A DNA stretch of 64,000 nucleotides from Methanococcoides sp. (GTDB lineage Archaea > Halobacteriota > Methanosarcinia > Methanosarcinales > Methanosarcinaceae), in contig JAIORD010000033.1 of the NCBI GenBank assembly GCA_021108275.1, positions 1-64,000 on the forward strand. The letters run 5' to 3'. The position numbers and the translations under genes were made by a program. Numbering within the stretch: position 1 is the stretch's first letter; each line of letters begins with the position of its first letter. The notes beneath the pieces are model-generated. The model saw only the letters and a program-made list of their open reading frames with translations. It did no database searches and was not told where the DNA came from. Positions 27,966 to 37,542 of this stretch are shown here, in pieces.

Positions 27966-28670
27966 ATGGAAACACTTTACCTTAAAGACTGCCAGCTGAA
28001 AGAGTTCGAGGCTAATATCCTCGATGTGACCGATGATAGATTCGTTGTCCTTGACAGGACGGCATTCTATCCAAGTTCAGGGGGACAGCCGCATGATACC
28101 GGGAAACTTGTCTGTGATGGTAAGGACTATCCCGTCATATTTGTAGGTAAATTTGACGGAAAGATAAGTCACGAGGTCACCGAGGTTGGATTGAAGGCAG
28201 GAGATAAGGTAAAAGGTACTATTGACTGGGACAGACGAAGCCTTTTCATGAAATATCACACTGCTGCCCATATTCTCAGTGCCATTATCCATAATGAGAC
28301 CGGTGCGAAGATCTCCGGCAATCAGATCGCAGAAGAGAAGACAAGAGTTGATTTTAATCTTGAGGACTTCGACAGAGAGATCATAGGTTCCTATGAAGCG
28401 AAGGTCAATGAGATCATAGACAGGAATATCGATGTCGAGATAGATATCCTCCCAAGGGATGAAGCCCTGAAGATACCCTCTGTCGTGAAGCTCAAAGATG
28501 CATTCCCACCGGAAATAGAAGAGATACGGGTCATACGGATACCTGCTGTAGATGACCAGGCATGTGGCGGAACCCATGTTGCAAATACGGGCGAGATCCC
28601 ACATATTGAGATATTCAAAGCCGAAAATAAAGGGAAGAATAACAGGAGGATCTATTTCAGATTCTCCTGA
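27966..28670 (+). CDS. alaX: Trans-editing alanyl-tRNA hydrolase AlaX
   Basis: 234 aa, medium-length AlaX. It removes Ser or Gly wrongly attached to tRNA(Ala). Zinc ligands: HTAAH (residues about 97-101), and CGGTH near residue 199. The N-terminal part YPSSGGQPHDTG matches the AlaRS-like beta domain of the AlaX-M type. It stands alone between endA and the convergent ccmF genes. Confidence 0.93.
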   Translation: METLYLKDCQLKEFEANILDVTDDRFVVLDRTAFYPSSGGQPHDTGKLVCDGKDYPVIFVGKFDGKISHEVTEVGLKAGDKVKGTIDWDRRSLFMKYHTAAHILSAIIHNETGAKISGNQIAEEKTRVDFNLEDFDREIIGSYEAKVNEIIDRNIDVEIDILPRDEALKIPSVVKLKDAFPPEIEEIRVIRIPAVDDQACGGTHVANTGEIPHIEIFKAENKGKNNRRIYFRFS

Positions 28671-28693
28671 TCATTTTTTGAACAATTCTTTTT

Positions 28694-29791
28694 TTATTGG
28701 CCTTTACTCTGGCCGCCTTGATCATTGCCATTGTTCTCTTCAAAGTACCTTCTCGTCAACAACACAAGACTTGAACCAACAAGTATCGCCAGGAAGAACG
28801 CGATCAATGTTCCTTCAAATGTGAGGTCCTGCCAGGAGTGTACGGATACCCACATACCACTGCGTGTCACAAAGGTAGCGAATATCACCAGTATGAACGA
28901 AACTATTGCCAGCATTGGAGCAAGGAATCGGTATTCACCATAACGCACCCTTGTTGCCGAATGCAGGAATGCGGTAGCTGTTATCCAAGGTATAAGGGAA
29001 GATGTCTCGACAGGGTCCCATGACCAGTACCATGCGCCCCATCCGAGAACCTCATATGCCCAAAATCCACCAAGACCTATACCTGCTGTGAGGAAAAGCC
29101 ATGCCAGACGCATCCAGTTCCTTGTCAGCTTCATCCACCTGTCGTCATCTATAAGCAGTGATGCAAATGCTGCTGCGAAGGGTATAGTGAAGGCGGCATA
29201 TCCCAGGAACAATATTGGGGGATGGACTGCCATCCAGGGGTTCCTTAGAAGCGGGTTCATCCCCTGACCATCGATGAGATGATAGACCGCAACAAAGGGA
29301 TCCCAGTTAGAGGTCTCGATAGCTCCTCCGAAAACAGCGTAATAAGTCTCGAACGGATTCTTCAATACCAGAAGAAGGAGGAAGAAAGCTACTATTGTGA
29401 GACAGACCGCCCTTGTGATATTCATTAACTTTGTATCTGCAAGCTTTTTTGTGTTTCCTGTATATTGAATAACCAGAAGGATCATGAGAGTGAACCATGT
29501 CCAGAGCAGGAACGAACCTTCCTGACCTGCCCAGAGGGCAGAAAAGCGATAGACCCATTCAAGATCTATACTTGAATGCAGATAGACATAGACATAGGAT
29601 GCCGATACTGTGAACAGATAATAGGTCAGCAGCATGATTGCAAATGTTGTTAGAACACTGCACAATAGCTCGAACTGTTTTGATCGGGAAATTAAGCGTT
29701 CATCGTTTCGCAAAAGACCAATAATAGCCAAACCTGCTGAACCTGTACCGAGAATGAAGGCCAACCAGATAGATATCATTCCGAAATTCAT
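28694..29791 (-). CDS. ccmF: Cytochrome c assembly protein CcmF, N-terminal half
   Basis: 365 aa, about ten transmembrane helices. It carries the heme-handling WWD motif (WGAWYWSWDPVETSSLIPW), with histidines such as AVHPPILFLGY around it. This corresponds to the first part of bacterial CcmF, the heme lyase subunit that attaches heme to apocytochrome c outside the membrane. Its ATG overlaps the stop of the upstream gene (ATGA). Methanosarcinales have c-type cytochromes, so the role fits. Confidence 0.9.
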   Translation of the reverse strand: MNFGMISIWLAFILGTGSAGLAIIGLLRNDERLISRSKQFELLCSVLTTFAIMLLTYYLFTVSASYVYVYLHSSIDLEWVYRFSALWAGQEGSFLLWTWFTLMILLVIQYTGNTKKLADTKLMNITRAVCLTIVAFFLLLLVLKNPFETYYAVFGGAIETSNWDPFVAVYHLIDGQGMNPLLRNPWMAVHPPILFLGYAAFTIPFAAAFASLLIDDDRWMKLTRNWMRLAWLFLTAGIGLGGFWAYEVLGWGAWYWSWDPVETSSLIPWITATAFLHSATRVRYGEYRFLAPMLAIVSFILVIFATFVTRSGMWVSVHSWQDLTFEGTLIAFFLAILVGSSLVLLTRRYFEENNGNDQGGQSKGQ

Positions 29792-30783
29792 TTTTTAGCC
29801 CCCTTACTAACCTTAGAGCCGCTATTTTGTTTTCCATTAAGAGGTCTTTCTGCTTTTGAGCTGCTACTTTCAAGTGAACGGTCCACAAGCACAAGAGAGA
29901 TGATACCGGCAACCATAAGGAAAAGACCACCCCAGATGAATGTTATGAACGGAACTGTTCTGACATAAAGGCTGACCTCACCACTGCTTTCGTTCAATGC
30001 CTTTGGAGCTATGAACAACTCTTCGAAGACACCTCGGTTAACATAAGTGGTAGTGAATGTCTGACCCCATTTGAAGTCAGTTATGTATTTGACCTGACCA
30101 CTATCAAAATAAGCACCTTTCTTATAGACATCGAAACTAATGTGGGTTGCGTAGGAAGAGCCCGGATATTGCTTATATGGAGAACCTTCGAAAACAGAAT
30201 GCATGTCTGTTACGGAAACTATGTAGTTCTGCCCTTCGAAATGTCCAGGATAGTCCACGGTTACAATATCAGAACCTTCTACCTGCATGTTCGAACTGGC
30301 AACAATGCCTATGAGAATGAAAAGAATGCCAAGATGTATCACATGAGCACTTATGCCTTTGAGCTTCAGTATCCATGATCCACGTTCCATTGCCATGTAC
30401 ATCTTATAGAATGTGGCTACAACCGCCATGCCTGTTAATGGAACTGTGACATCAAGCGGAAGGTTCCCAAAAGGTGAGATGAAAGCGAACACCAGAGACA
30501 GAAGGACAGTAAGACCCGCAACTACGAGAGCTTTCTTTGCACCGAAGTAACCATAAAGAAGACCTGTGGTGAGAAGTACGACCAATGCTGCTGTGGGTAT
30601 TGCACTCCTGTCATTGAAATATTCAGCACCCATGCTTATCTCATTACCGGTGGTGAGCTTCACGACAAGTGGTGTAAGCATCCCCAGAGTGATGAGAGCA
30701 GCAAGCAGAAGCATTGTCAGCACACTTGCCAACATGATGTTACTGCTGTTTATGATGTCTTTGCTTTCTTTCATTGGATTCAC
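29788..30783 (-). CDS. CcmF, C-terminal half (separate gene)
   Basis: 331 aa. Several membrane helices, then a large extracytoplasmic beta-rich domain (about residues 165-275) and a last helix, like the end of bacterial CcmF. The conserved block LKGISAHVIHLGILFILIGI contains the heme-binding-type histidines. It is transcribed before the N-terminal half, so the two halves are in the reverse order of the fused protein. Upstream are about 345 bp of non-coding sequence. Confidence 0.82.
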   Translation of the reverse strand: MNPMKESKDIINSSNIMLASVLTMLLLAALITLGMLTPLVVKLTTGNEISMGAEYFNDRSAIPTAALVVLLTTGLLYGYFGAKKALVVAGLTVLLSLVFAFISPFGNLPLDVTVPLTGMAVVATFYKMYMAMERGSWILKLKGISAHVIHLGILFILIGIVASSNMQVEGSDIVTVDYPGHFEGQNYIVSVTDMHSVFEGSPYKQYPGSSYATHISFDVYKKGAYFDSGQVKYITDFKWGQTFTTTYVNRGVFEELFIAPKALNESSGEVSLYVRTVPFITFIWGGLFLMVAGIISLVLVDRSLESSSSKAERPLNGKQNSGSKVSKGAKK

Positions 30784-31128
30784 AATCGTTATTTGTATTA
30801 AAATATGTATCGGTATTAATTTGAAGGTCCCGATACAGTCCTGACAATAGTAATTACACCTTGCCTATAAATTCCTTTACTTTTATGTAATTACCAAACA
30901 GCATGAAGTTGAAAGGTTTGATCCGCCTATCAAATGGATTCACTCTATTTATCACAATAATAGAACCATCCCATTATCCCAATCGTTAGAAACTAAAGTA
31001 AGAACTTCAGTTTCATAAGATTTTTGTAATCACATGGCCTATATTTAAAGGGTATTCAGGCTTCCGGAATAATTGGAACAAAGGTAGGGAGCGATACTCT
31101 GATAGATGTAAATAGGGGGTGAAAGCAG
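30784..31128. other. Divergent intergenic region
   Basis: About 345 bp between the ccmF genes and a small zinc-ribbon gene. It must hold both promoters; no repeat or RNA structure of note was seen. Confidence 0.5.
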
Positions 31129-31251
31129 ATGGTAAAATGCGGAATTTGTGGAGGAGAAGCACCAAAACGACCAAGTGTTACAGATGAAGGAAAATGTGAC
31201 CAGTGCGGTAAGAAATTAGACGTGGCCAAGGAAGAAAAAGAGAAAAAGTAA
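31129..31251 (+). CDS. Small zinc-ribbon protein
   Basis: 40 aa: CGICGG at the start, CDQCGKK 20 residues later, then a very lysine- and glutamate-rich tail. Two CxxC knuckles suggest one bound zinc. GGGGGTG lies 8 bp before the ATG, which supports expression. Function unknown. Confidence 0.65.
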   Translation: MVKCGICGGEAPKRPSVTDEGKCDQCGKKLDVAKEEKEKK

Positions 31252-31530
31252 TTACTGTACTTCTGCGGTAATTTAACAAATTATTAATATGAGGGGGTGC
31301 CTGTTCAGAAGGTAACTTCCACATTTTTGCTACCAATATCCATTGATGTTTGAGTTTTGTTTGTCATTTAAAATGTTACCCTTTCTGATCAAAAAGTTCA
31401 CTTTGCGATCAAATGGACTTTATTGTCAAAACCAGTAAGTTCTACAAACTTATAAAATACGACAACGGATACTATATAAAAAAGAAAAGCTAAAAGGCGG
31501 TGATAATTCCGCCTTTAAAGATATCTTGTA

Positions 31531-32022
31531 TCAGTCTACTTTCTTGAACATTGAATGTACAGCTCCGCAGATCGGACAAACTTCAGGTGCTTCACCCTCC
31601 ACAGTATTTCCACAGATATCACATACGTAATAGTCGACCTCTTCATTGCTGCCAATATTGTCCAGAGCTTTCGTATAGAGTTCAGCGTGGATCTGCTCGA
31701 CCTGATTTGCCAGATCAAAGCTACGGACAGCTTGCTTGTTGCCTTCTTTTTCTGCTTCTACTATAAAGGCAGGATACATTTCGTTGAATTCCATGGTCTC
31801 GCCACTTATCGCTTCCTGAAGGTTCTCTTCAGTGCTCTTGACATCTCCTAGGACCCTAAGATGATTGTGAGCATGTACTGTTTCTGCAGCTGCTGCAGCC
31901 CTGAACAATTTGGCGATCTGTCCAAAACCTTCTTTATCAGCCATTTTTGCAAAAGCAAGATATTTCCTGTTTGCCATTGATTCACCGGCAAATGCTTCGT
32001 TTAGATTTTCAAGCGTACTCAT
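31531..32022 (-). CDS. Rubrerythrin
   Basis: 163 aa from the ATG at 32022, which follows GGAGGAATATC. A four-helix ferritin-like domain with diiron ligands (FAGESMANRKY, AAAETVHAHNH, AISGETMEFNEMY, ANQVEQIHAELY) is followed by a C-terminal rubredoxin domain (CDICG...CPICG). It reduces hydrogen peroxide in anaerobes. It lies alone. Confidence 0.95.
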   Translation of the reverse strand: MSTLENLNEAFAGESMANRKYLAFAKMADKEGFGQIAKLFRAAAAAETVHAHNHLRVLGDVKSTEENLQEAISGETMEFNEMYPAFIVEAEKEGNKQAVRSFDLANQVEQIHAELYTKALDNIGSNEEVDYYVCDICGNTVEGEAPEVCPICGAVHSMFKKVD

Positions 32023-32457
32023 GATATTCCTCCACATTATTTTGACTATACTGTAAGATAACTGGGCACATATCAAATATATGATTAATGGAAGGGTTCA
32101 ATGAAAAAAGAAGGAGGATGAAAGGATGAGGTGCTCATAAAGTCCCTTATATTATAGGCAAACTCCTCAACCAAACAAATGTATCTATTAAAAATCGAAG
32201 AAATATTCGAATATAATATTTTTCAAATTGTTAACACTATTAACACAAACTTTAAATTCAATGGCATTAGTTGTTACGATTATTATTATTCGTGTGAACA
32301 TGTTGGTTCAAATTCTTCAAAAATAGAATTGATAGATAGTACACAACCAACTATTACTAAAGGTGGTAGGCATTCGTTTTCCCTTGCATCTTTATTCCAC
32401 ACAATATGAAATATTCAACATATCTAACCTCGTAAAAACTGAATTGGAGTTTATAGT
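32023..32457. other. Intergenic region before ABC transporter
   Basis: About 435 AT-rich bases between divergent genes. Contains an AT-only inverted repeat at 32201-32221 (AAATATT...AATATTT). I see no cobalamin-riboswitch-like structure or other gene. Confidence 0.45.
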
Positions 32458-33582
32458 GTGAAAAAAGGAATGTATATAGGATCAATTGCAATTTTTTTAA
32501 TTATCATTGCATCTTTTGGGCTGGGCTGTATTTCAAGTTCGGATAAATTAAATGAAGAGACTGTTTCAGAACACACAATAACAGATGGTCTTGGTAGAAC
32601 TGTAACCATTCCTACAGACCCGGAGCGAATAGTTTGCCAGGGAGCCGGAGCACTTCGTTATATTTGCTACCTTGAAGCTCAGGATGCAATTGTCGGTGTC
32701 GAAGATATAGAACTGAGAAAAAATGAGAACCGAAGACCTTATGCTATTGCAAATCCCCAATTCCAGAACTTGCCATTGATAGGTGAATACCGAGGAAATA
32801 CTGACCCGGAAAAGATAGTTGGTTTAGACCCGGATATCATATTCTGGACCTATGTTCAGTCTGCTAAAGATGCAGATGAACTTCAGGCAAAGACTGGAAT
32901 TCCTGTTGTAGCTTTAAGTTACGGAAATCTTGGAGTCTATCGTGATGACATGTACCAAAGCCTTCGTATAATGGGAAAGGTCATGGACAAAAACGAACGG
33001 GCAGAAGAAGTTATTGGATACTTTGAGATGAACATTGAAGACCTTGAGAATAGAACAAAAGATATCACCAATGAAGAACCGAAAAACGTCTATGTTGGAG
33101 GTATAGCATACAGTGGCCCTCATGGATTCCAATCTACTGAACCGACATATCCTCCTTTCGAATTTATAAGTACAAACAATGTAGCGTCTTCGCTTGGAAC
33201 AGCACACGCTGATGTTTCAAAGGAAGCAATAATCGAATGGGATGCAGATATTCTATTTGTTGATCTTTCAACATTAATGACCACACCCTCGGCAGTTGAT
33301 GAACTGAAAAGTGACCCTGCATACACATCACTCAGTGCTGTTAAAAACGGGAACGTTTACGGAATTCTTCCATATAACTGGTATAGTTCCAATCAGGGTT
33401 CTGTCCTTGCAGCATCATATTATGCAGGAACAGTGATCCATCCGGAAAGATTTAGCGACATTGATCCAGCGATAAAAGCAGATGAGATATACATGTTCCT
33501 TCTGGGAGATGCCGTTTATGAAAATCTGACCCATGGATTTACCAGCGGTTTTGGGAAAATATCACTCGATGGTCAATTCTAA
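32458..33582 (+). CDS. ABC transporter substrate-binding lipoprotein (iron/cobamide type)
   Basis: 374 aa. Signal peptide with a lipobox-like end (FGLGCISS), so it is probably membrane-anchored outside the cell. The periplasmic-binding fold of the FecB/BtuF class shows ITDGLGRTVTIPTDPERIVC and GLDPDIIFWTY. Start is GTG. First of three co-directional transporter genes. Ligand may be an iron chelate, cobamide or related metal complex; the sequence does not decide. Confidence 0.88.
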   Translation: MKKGMYIGSIAIFLIIIASFGLGCISSSDKLNEETVSEHTITDGLGRTVTIPTDPERIVCQGAGALRYICYLEAQDAIVGVEDIELRKNENRRPYAIANPQFQNLPLIGEYRGNTDPEKIVGLDPDIIFWTYVQSAKDADELQAKTGIPVVALSYGNLGVYRDDMYQSLRIMGKVMDKNERAEEVIGYFEMNIEDLENRTKDITNEEPKNVYVGGIAYSGPHGFQSTEPTYPPFEFISTNNVASSLGTAHADVSKEAIIEWDADILFVDLSTLMTTPSAVDELKSDPAYTSLSAVKNGNVYGILPYNWYSSNQGSVLAASYYAGTVIHPERFSDIDPAIKADEIYMFLLGDAVYENLTHGFTSGFGKISLDGQF

Positions 33583-33658
33583 ATGATAAAAATATTCAAT
33601 CAAAATTGTAAAGAATATTTTATAATGATCTCGATGATCGGTTAAATGGCTGGATAAT

Positions 33659-34750
33659 ATGAGCTTTACGAGAAAAGAAACGAATGGGGTCGAATGCGAA
33701 CCTCTTGCTTTAGCATACTCAGGATATATAAAGAAGAAAATGGCCTTTATGGTCATTTCATCAATCCTCCTATTCCTGTTGCTAATATATTCCATTTCCG
33801 TTGGTGCAACAAACATAGCATTTACAGACGTAATATTATCCCTTTTCGGATATGATCAAAGCAGTGCTTCCACGATCATATGGAATATTCGACTTCCACG
33901 AGCACTTGTAGCCATTGTTGCAGGAGTCGGGCTCTCAGTTTCCGGTGTTGCATTGCAATCAATATTGAGAAACCCTCTTGGTTCACCTTACACTCTTGGA
34001 ATATCCCATGCATGTGCCTTCGGTGCTGCCTTTTCTGTAATAGTGCTTGGTAGTGGTACAATGAGAAGTACAGGTGCAGATGCGATCATGTTGAACAATC
34101 CATATATGACAACGACGGTCTCTTTCTGCTTCTCACTTTTAGCAACATTCACCCTAATTGCTATTGCAAAGTATAGAAATTCATCTCCGGAAGTGATGAT
34201 ATTAACAGGAGTTGCATTAGCATCTCTTTTTACTGCAGGTACGATGTTCCTTCAATATTTCGCTGATGATGTACAACTTGCAGCTGTTGTATTCTGGACA
34301 TTTGGTGATGTCGGGAGAGCAGATTGGAATGACCTGACAATATTGTTCATTTTGACAGTGCCGGCAGTATTTTATTTCTTTATGAATCGGTGGAACTATA
34401 ATGCGATCGATGCAGGAGATGAGACTGCAAAAGGACTTGGGGTCAATGTCGAAAAAGTAAGATTGTGGGGTATGCTCATAGCATCTCTTGTAACCGCTTT
34501 TATTGTTTCTTTCCTGGGAGTGATCGGTTTTGTAGGATTAGTGTGCCCCCACATGGCACGCCGGTTCGTAGGAGATGAACAACGCTTTCTATTACCGGCA
34601 TCCTGCCTTACCGGAGCTTTGCTGTTACTTGGAGCAGACACTGCAGCAAGGCTTATGCTTGCACCTCATGAGCTTCCGGTTGCCATTCTTACTGCATTCA
34701 TGGGTGCACCACTTTTCCTATATTTGCTTATCAGGGGGTATCAGCACTAA
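33659..34750 (+). CDS. ABC transporter permease, FecCD/BtuC family
   Basis: 363 aa with about ten membrane helices. Family blocks: WNIRLPRALVAIVAGVGLSVSGVALQ, NPLGSPYTLGISHACAFGAA, and GFVGLVCPHMARRFVG, the loop that contacts the ATPase. Its stop overlaps the start of the ATPase gene (TAATG), which shows tight coupling. Confidence 0.93.
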   Translation: MSFTRKETNGVECEPLALAYSGYIKKKMAFMVISSILLFLLLIYSISVGATNIAFTDVILSLFGYDQSSASTIIWNIRLPRALVAIVAGVGLSVSGVALQSILRNPLGSPYTLGISHACAFGAAFSVIVLGSGTMRSTGADAIMLNNPYMTTTVSFCFSLLATFTLIAIAKYRNSSPEVMILTGVALASLFTAGTMFLQYFADDVQLAAVVFWTFGDVGRADWNDLTILFILTVPAVFYFFMNRWNYNAIDAGDETAKGLGVNVEKVRLWGMLIASLVTAFIVSFLGVIGFVGLVCPHMARRFVGDEQRFLLPASCLTGALLLLGADTAARLMLAPHELPVAILTAFMGAPLFLYLLIRGYQH

Positions 34751-35502
34751 TGTTAAGCGTTACAGAACTTGATTTTAGCTATAATAACAGAGAGATTCTG
34801 AACCAGGTACATTTCGGACTTAAGCCAGGAAAGATATTAGCCATTCTTGGTCCTAACGGAGTTGGAAAATCGACTCTTCTCAGATGTATCAATGCAATTC
34901 ATCCCCCCAGAACAGGTACAATTATAGTTGACGGAGAAGAAGTATTAGCCCTTGAAAAGCATGAGATCGCAAAGAGAGTGGGATATGTACCACAGCGCTC
35001 AGAAGCAGGACGACTTACAGCTTATGATGCAATATTATTAGGCCGAAAGCCACACATTGGCTGGAATGTTGGAGAAAAGGATAGACGTGTTGTAGAATCA
35101 GTTATCAGAAAACTTGGACTGGAAGAACTGGCCCTTAGGCATATCAATGAGATGAGTGGAGGAGAACTTCAGAGAGTAGCTATTGCAAGAGCTCTGGTAC
35201 AGGAACCAAAACTGTTACTACTTGATGAACCGACCAGCAGCCTTGATCTTAAAAAACAATTGGAGATATTACGTACTGTCAGACAAGTGGTAGAAGATAA
35301 TAATGTCTCAGCTGTGATAACCATGCATGATCTAAACCTCGCACTACGGTTTGCTGACAATTATATTTTCTTAAAGGACGGAAAGGTCTTTGCACATGGA
35401 GGTGACGAGATCGTTGTGCCTGAAACCATCGAGCAGGTCTATGGTGTTGCTACAAGTGTTGAAAAATTTAATGGTTTTCATGTGGTTATTCCACATGAGT
35501 AA
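34750..35502 (+). CDS. ABC transporter ATP-binding protein (FecE/BtuD type)
   Basis: 250 aa. Walker A GPNGVGKST, Q loop VGYVPQRS, signature MSGGELQRVAIARAL, Walker B LLLLDEPTSSLD, H loop TMHD. It energises the permease encoded immediately upstream. Confidence 0.95.
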   Translation: MLSVTELDFSYNNREILNQVHFGLKPGKILAILGPNGVGKSTLLRCINAIHPPRTGTIIVDGEEVLALEKHEIAKRVGYVPQRSEAGRLTAYDAILLGRKPHIGWNVGEKDRRVVESVIRKLGLEELALRHINEMSGGELQRVAIARALVQEPKLLLLDEPTSSLDLKKQLEILRTVRQVVEDNNVSAVITMHDLNLALRFADNYIFLKDGKVFAHGGDEIVVPETIEQVYGVATSVEKFNGFHVVIPHE

Positions 35503-35547
35503 TAGCACCAATTCTAGAATCTGAAAAGGATGATGCTGATGAGATTA

Positions 35548-36084
35548 TCATCTAAGCATCATCTCAGAATAACTTGCTTTTTTACCACTATTCGCAGGAT
35601 AGGTGAACTCCAGTCCTTTTGCACCAAGAATGCATGACATAGGCTTTGCTTTTTCATAATCCATCTCTCCATTATCGTTGAAGAACCTATCATCTACTTC
35701 AAGATTTACGACCTTTCCGATGATAAGAGAGAATCTATCCCTTGCGATCTCTTCAATAAAAGAAGATTCAGCCCATGCCAGACATCCTTCAACTCCGGGA
35801 GGAGCTATCATAGATGATCGTCTGGGAGAAAGACCGGCTTCTTTGAACTCATCTACATCTGCCTGGAAATTCTTTGAACTTATCATAACTTTTTCAGACA
35901 TTTCCACTGGAGGAATATTGATAACAAATTCACCTGTATCTCTTATGTTATCAAGAGTATCACGTTTGATCCATGATGCCATCACGATTTCTTCAAGAGG
36001 TCTAAGGATCGGAGTTATGTTAGACCAGGGAGCCACATTCAACACCCCATTTTTTGAAATCGTAGATATCAATGCCACAGGCAA
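35548..36084 (-). CDS. Flavin reductase-like FMN-binding protein
   Basis: 178 aa, split-barrel flavin reductase family: PVALISTISKNGVLNVAPWS, a DTLDNIRDTGEFVINIP block and EIARDRFSLIIGKVVNLEVDD. The open frame starts only at a TTG (36084), with a stop just upstream, and the family usually has a few more residues, so the start is uncertain. Convergent with the transporter operon. Confidence 0.85.
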   Translation of the reverse strand: MPVALISTISKNGVLNVAPWSNITPILRPLEEIVMASWIKRDTLDNIRDTGEFVINIPPVEMSEKVMISSKNFQADVDEFKEAGLSPRRSSMIAPPGVEGCLAWAESSFIEEIARDRFSLIIGKVVNLEVDDRFFNDNGEMDYEKAKPMSCILGAKGLEFTYPANSGKKASYSEMMLR

Positions 36085-36217
36085 TGGAAATTGTAGTCAA
36101 TAGGACTTTTTGGGCAAGGCCGAATTATAGTTGATTTTATATATCAATGAAGCAGATTAGGACAAAACCTACTGAGTTGATAACACGATCGAGATAATTG
36201 TTCTTGCATTATGGTTA

Positions 36218-36745
36218 ATGCTTCCGGCATACCTTCCAAATCCTTTTGCAGCACTGTTCGGTGGAGGAAGACCCATCGACAATGGCAAAAAGATGGCAGA
36301 CGGAAGACGGATACTTGGAGATGGAAAAACGTACCGTGGTTTCTTTGTGGGACTCATATTCGGGGCACTCGCAGGGCTTATGCAGATGCAACTTCTTGAA
36401 AAGTACCCAATACTCTTCGGAGTGGAGCTCCCGATATTCGGTACAGGCGGTTCCAATACTACCATACTGATATTCGCACTTGCGTTCGGCTCCCTCTTCG
36501 GGGATATGTTCATGAGCTTCTTCAAACGCCGTATGGGACTTAAACGCGGGGCACCACTGCCGATAATCGACCAGCTCGATTTTGTACTTGGAGCATGGCT
36601 ATTCGCATATCTTGCATCCCCTGTATGGTTCGCTGAGCATTTCACAGCCAGTGTAGTCATAGTTATATTAGTGATCACTCCACTGCTCCACCTTGCAACG
36701 AATGTTGTCGGCTATTTCATGGGAGTGAAAAAGGAACCGTGGTAA
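36218..36745 (+). CDS. carS: CDP-archaeol synthase
   Basis: At least 175 aa with about four to five membrane helices. CarS activates unsaturated archaeol with CTP. Key stretches: AYLPNPFAALFGGGRPID, DGRRILGDGKTYRG, and SLFGDMFMSFFKRRMGLKRGAPLPIIDQLDF, the CDP-alcohol site. The first ATG is 36218, but the frame upstream (back to 36176) encodes more of the first helix (IEIIVLALWL) without an ATG, GTG or TTG. The true start may be a rare codon. pyrE follows 17 bp later. Confidence 0.9.
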   Translation: MLPAYLPNPFAALFGGGRPIDNGKKMADGRRILGDGKTYRGFFVGLIFGALAGLMQMQLLEKYPILFGVELPIFGTGGSNTTILIFALAFGSLFGDMFMSFFKRRMGLKRGAPLPIIDQLDFVLGAWLFAYLASPVWFAEHFTASVVIVILVITPLLHLATNVVGYFMGVKKEPW

Positions 36746-36762
36746 ACCAAGGAGAAATTACA

Positions 36763-37311
36763 ATGACAACAGCAAATGACAAGAATGAACTTATAGAAGC
36801 CCTTGAGGGTTGTGGCGCAGTAAAATTCGGTGACTTCACCCTTGCATCAGGAAAGAAAAGCAAGTACTACATCGATATTAAAAAAGCAAGTTCCAACCCT
36901 TCCACATTGAAGATCATTGCAAAACAGGCAGCTTCAATGGTAAAGAAAGTTGACATAGACCTCATTGGAGGCGTTGCTCTTGGCGGCGTTCCTATCGCCA
37001 CAGCCGTATCCCTTGAGACCGATCTTCCCCTTTTGCTTATTCGCAAAGCTACTAAAGACTATGGCACAGGAGGACGATTTGTAGGTGATACAACTGAAGG
37101 TGACAGGATAATACTACTCGAAGATGTGACCACAAGCGGAGGTTCCGTTATCGAGGCCATTGGAGCGATCCGTGAAGCCGGATGTATCGTTGAAAAAGTG
37201 ATAACTGTCGTGGACCGCGAAGATGGTGCCACCGAAAATCTTGCAGAGATAGATGTGAAACTTATCCCCCTTGTAAGTGCAAGCGAGCTTTTAGAAAAGT
37301 GTGGGTTATAA
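36763..37311 (+). CDS. pyrE: Orotate phosphoribosyltransferase
   Basis: 182 aa from the ATG at 36763, which follows AAGGAGA. It makes OMP from orotate and PRPP in pyrimidine synthesis. The PRPP-binding motif is IILLEDVTTSGGS, and LASGKKSKYYIDIKKA is typical of PyrE. Close spacing suggests one transcript with carS. Confidence 0.94.
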   Translation: MTTANDKNELIEALEGCGAVKFGDFTLASGKKSKYYIDIKKASSNPSTLKIIAKQAASMVKKVDIDLIGGVALGGVPIATAVSLETDLPLLLIRKATKDYGTGGRFVGDTTEGDRIILLEDVTTSGGSVIEAIGAIREAGCIVEKVITVVDREDGATENLAEIDVKLIPLVSASELLEKCGL

Positions 37312-37313
37312 AC

Positions 37314-37352
37314 AGGGCAGATATCACTGCATCTGACCCTTTTTTACTTATT
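37314..37352 (+). terminator. Likely pyrE terminator
   Basis: GGGCAGAT and ATCTGACCC form a stem around a short loop, followed by TTTTTT, just after the pyrE stop. Confidence 0.5.
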
Positions 37353-37418
37353 ACTGATCCTAGGTCCTTCCTTCTTAAATAGCTGAAAGCTCATAGAATA
37401 TAGAGGAGTGGGAATTCA

Positions 37419-37433
37419 GTATTATTATAATAC
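37419..37433. promoter_or_regulatory. Palindrome upstream of hcp
   Basis: GTATTATTATAATAC has perfect 7-bp arms around one base, about 110 bp before the hcp start. A repressor site is possible, but the sequence is AT-only in large part, so chance is not excluded. Confidence 0.25.
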
Positions 37434-37542
37434 CAGTATCAAAAATGAAACTGGCTCTATAAATAGCAATATACAAAATATACTGGCTTGTAGTTAGTAA
37501 TTGATGAATAGTGCTGAAGGACCTATATTAAAAGGTGATAAT

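Noticed and set aside
32201-32221. Operator for the ABC transporter
   Set aside because: The inverted repeat is almost entirely A/T in an AT-rich gap about 240 bp from the gene, so chance is likely.
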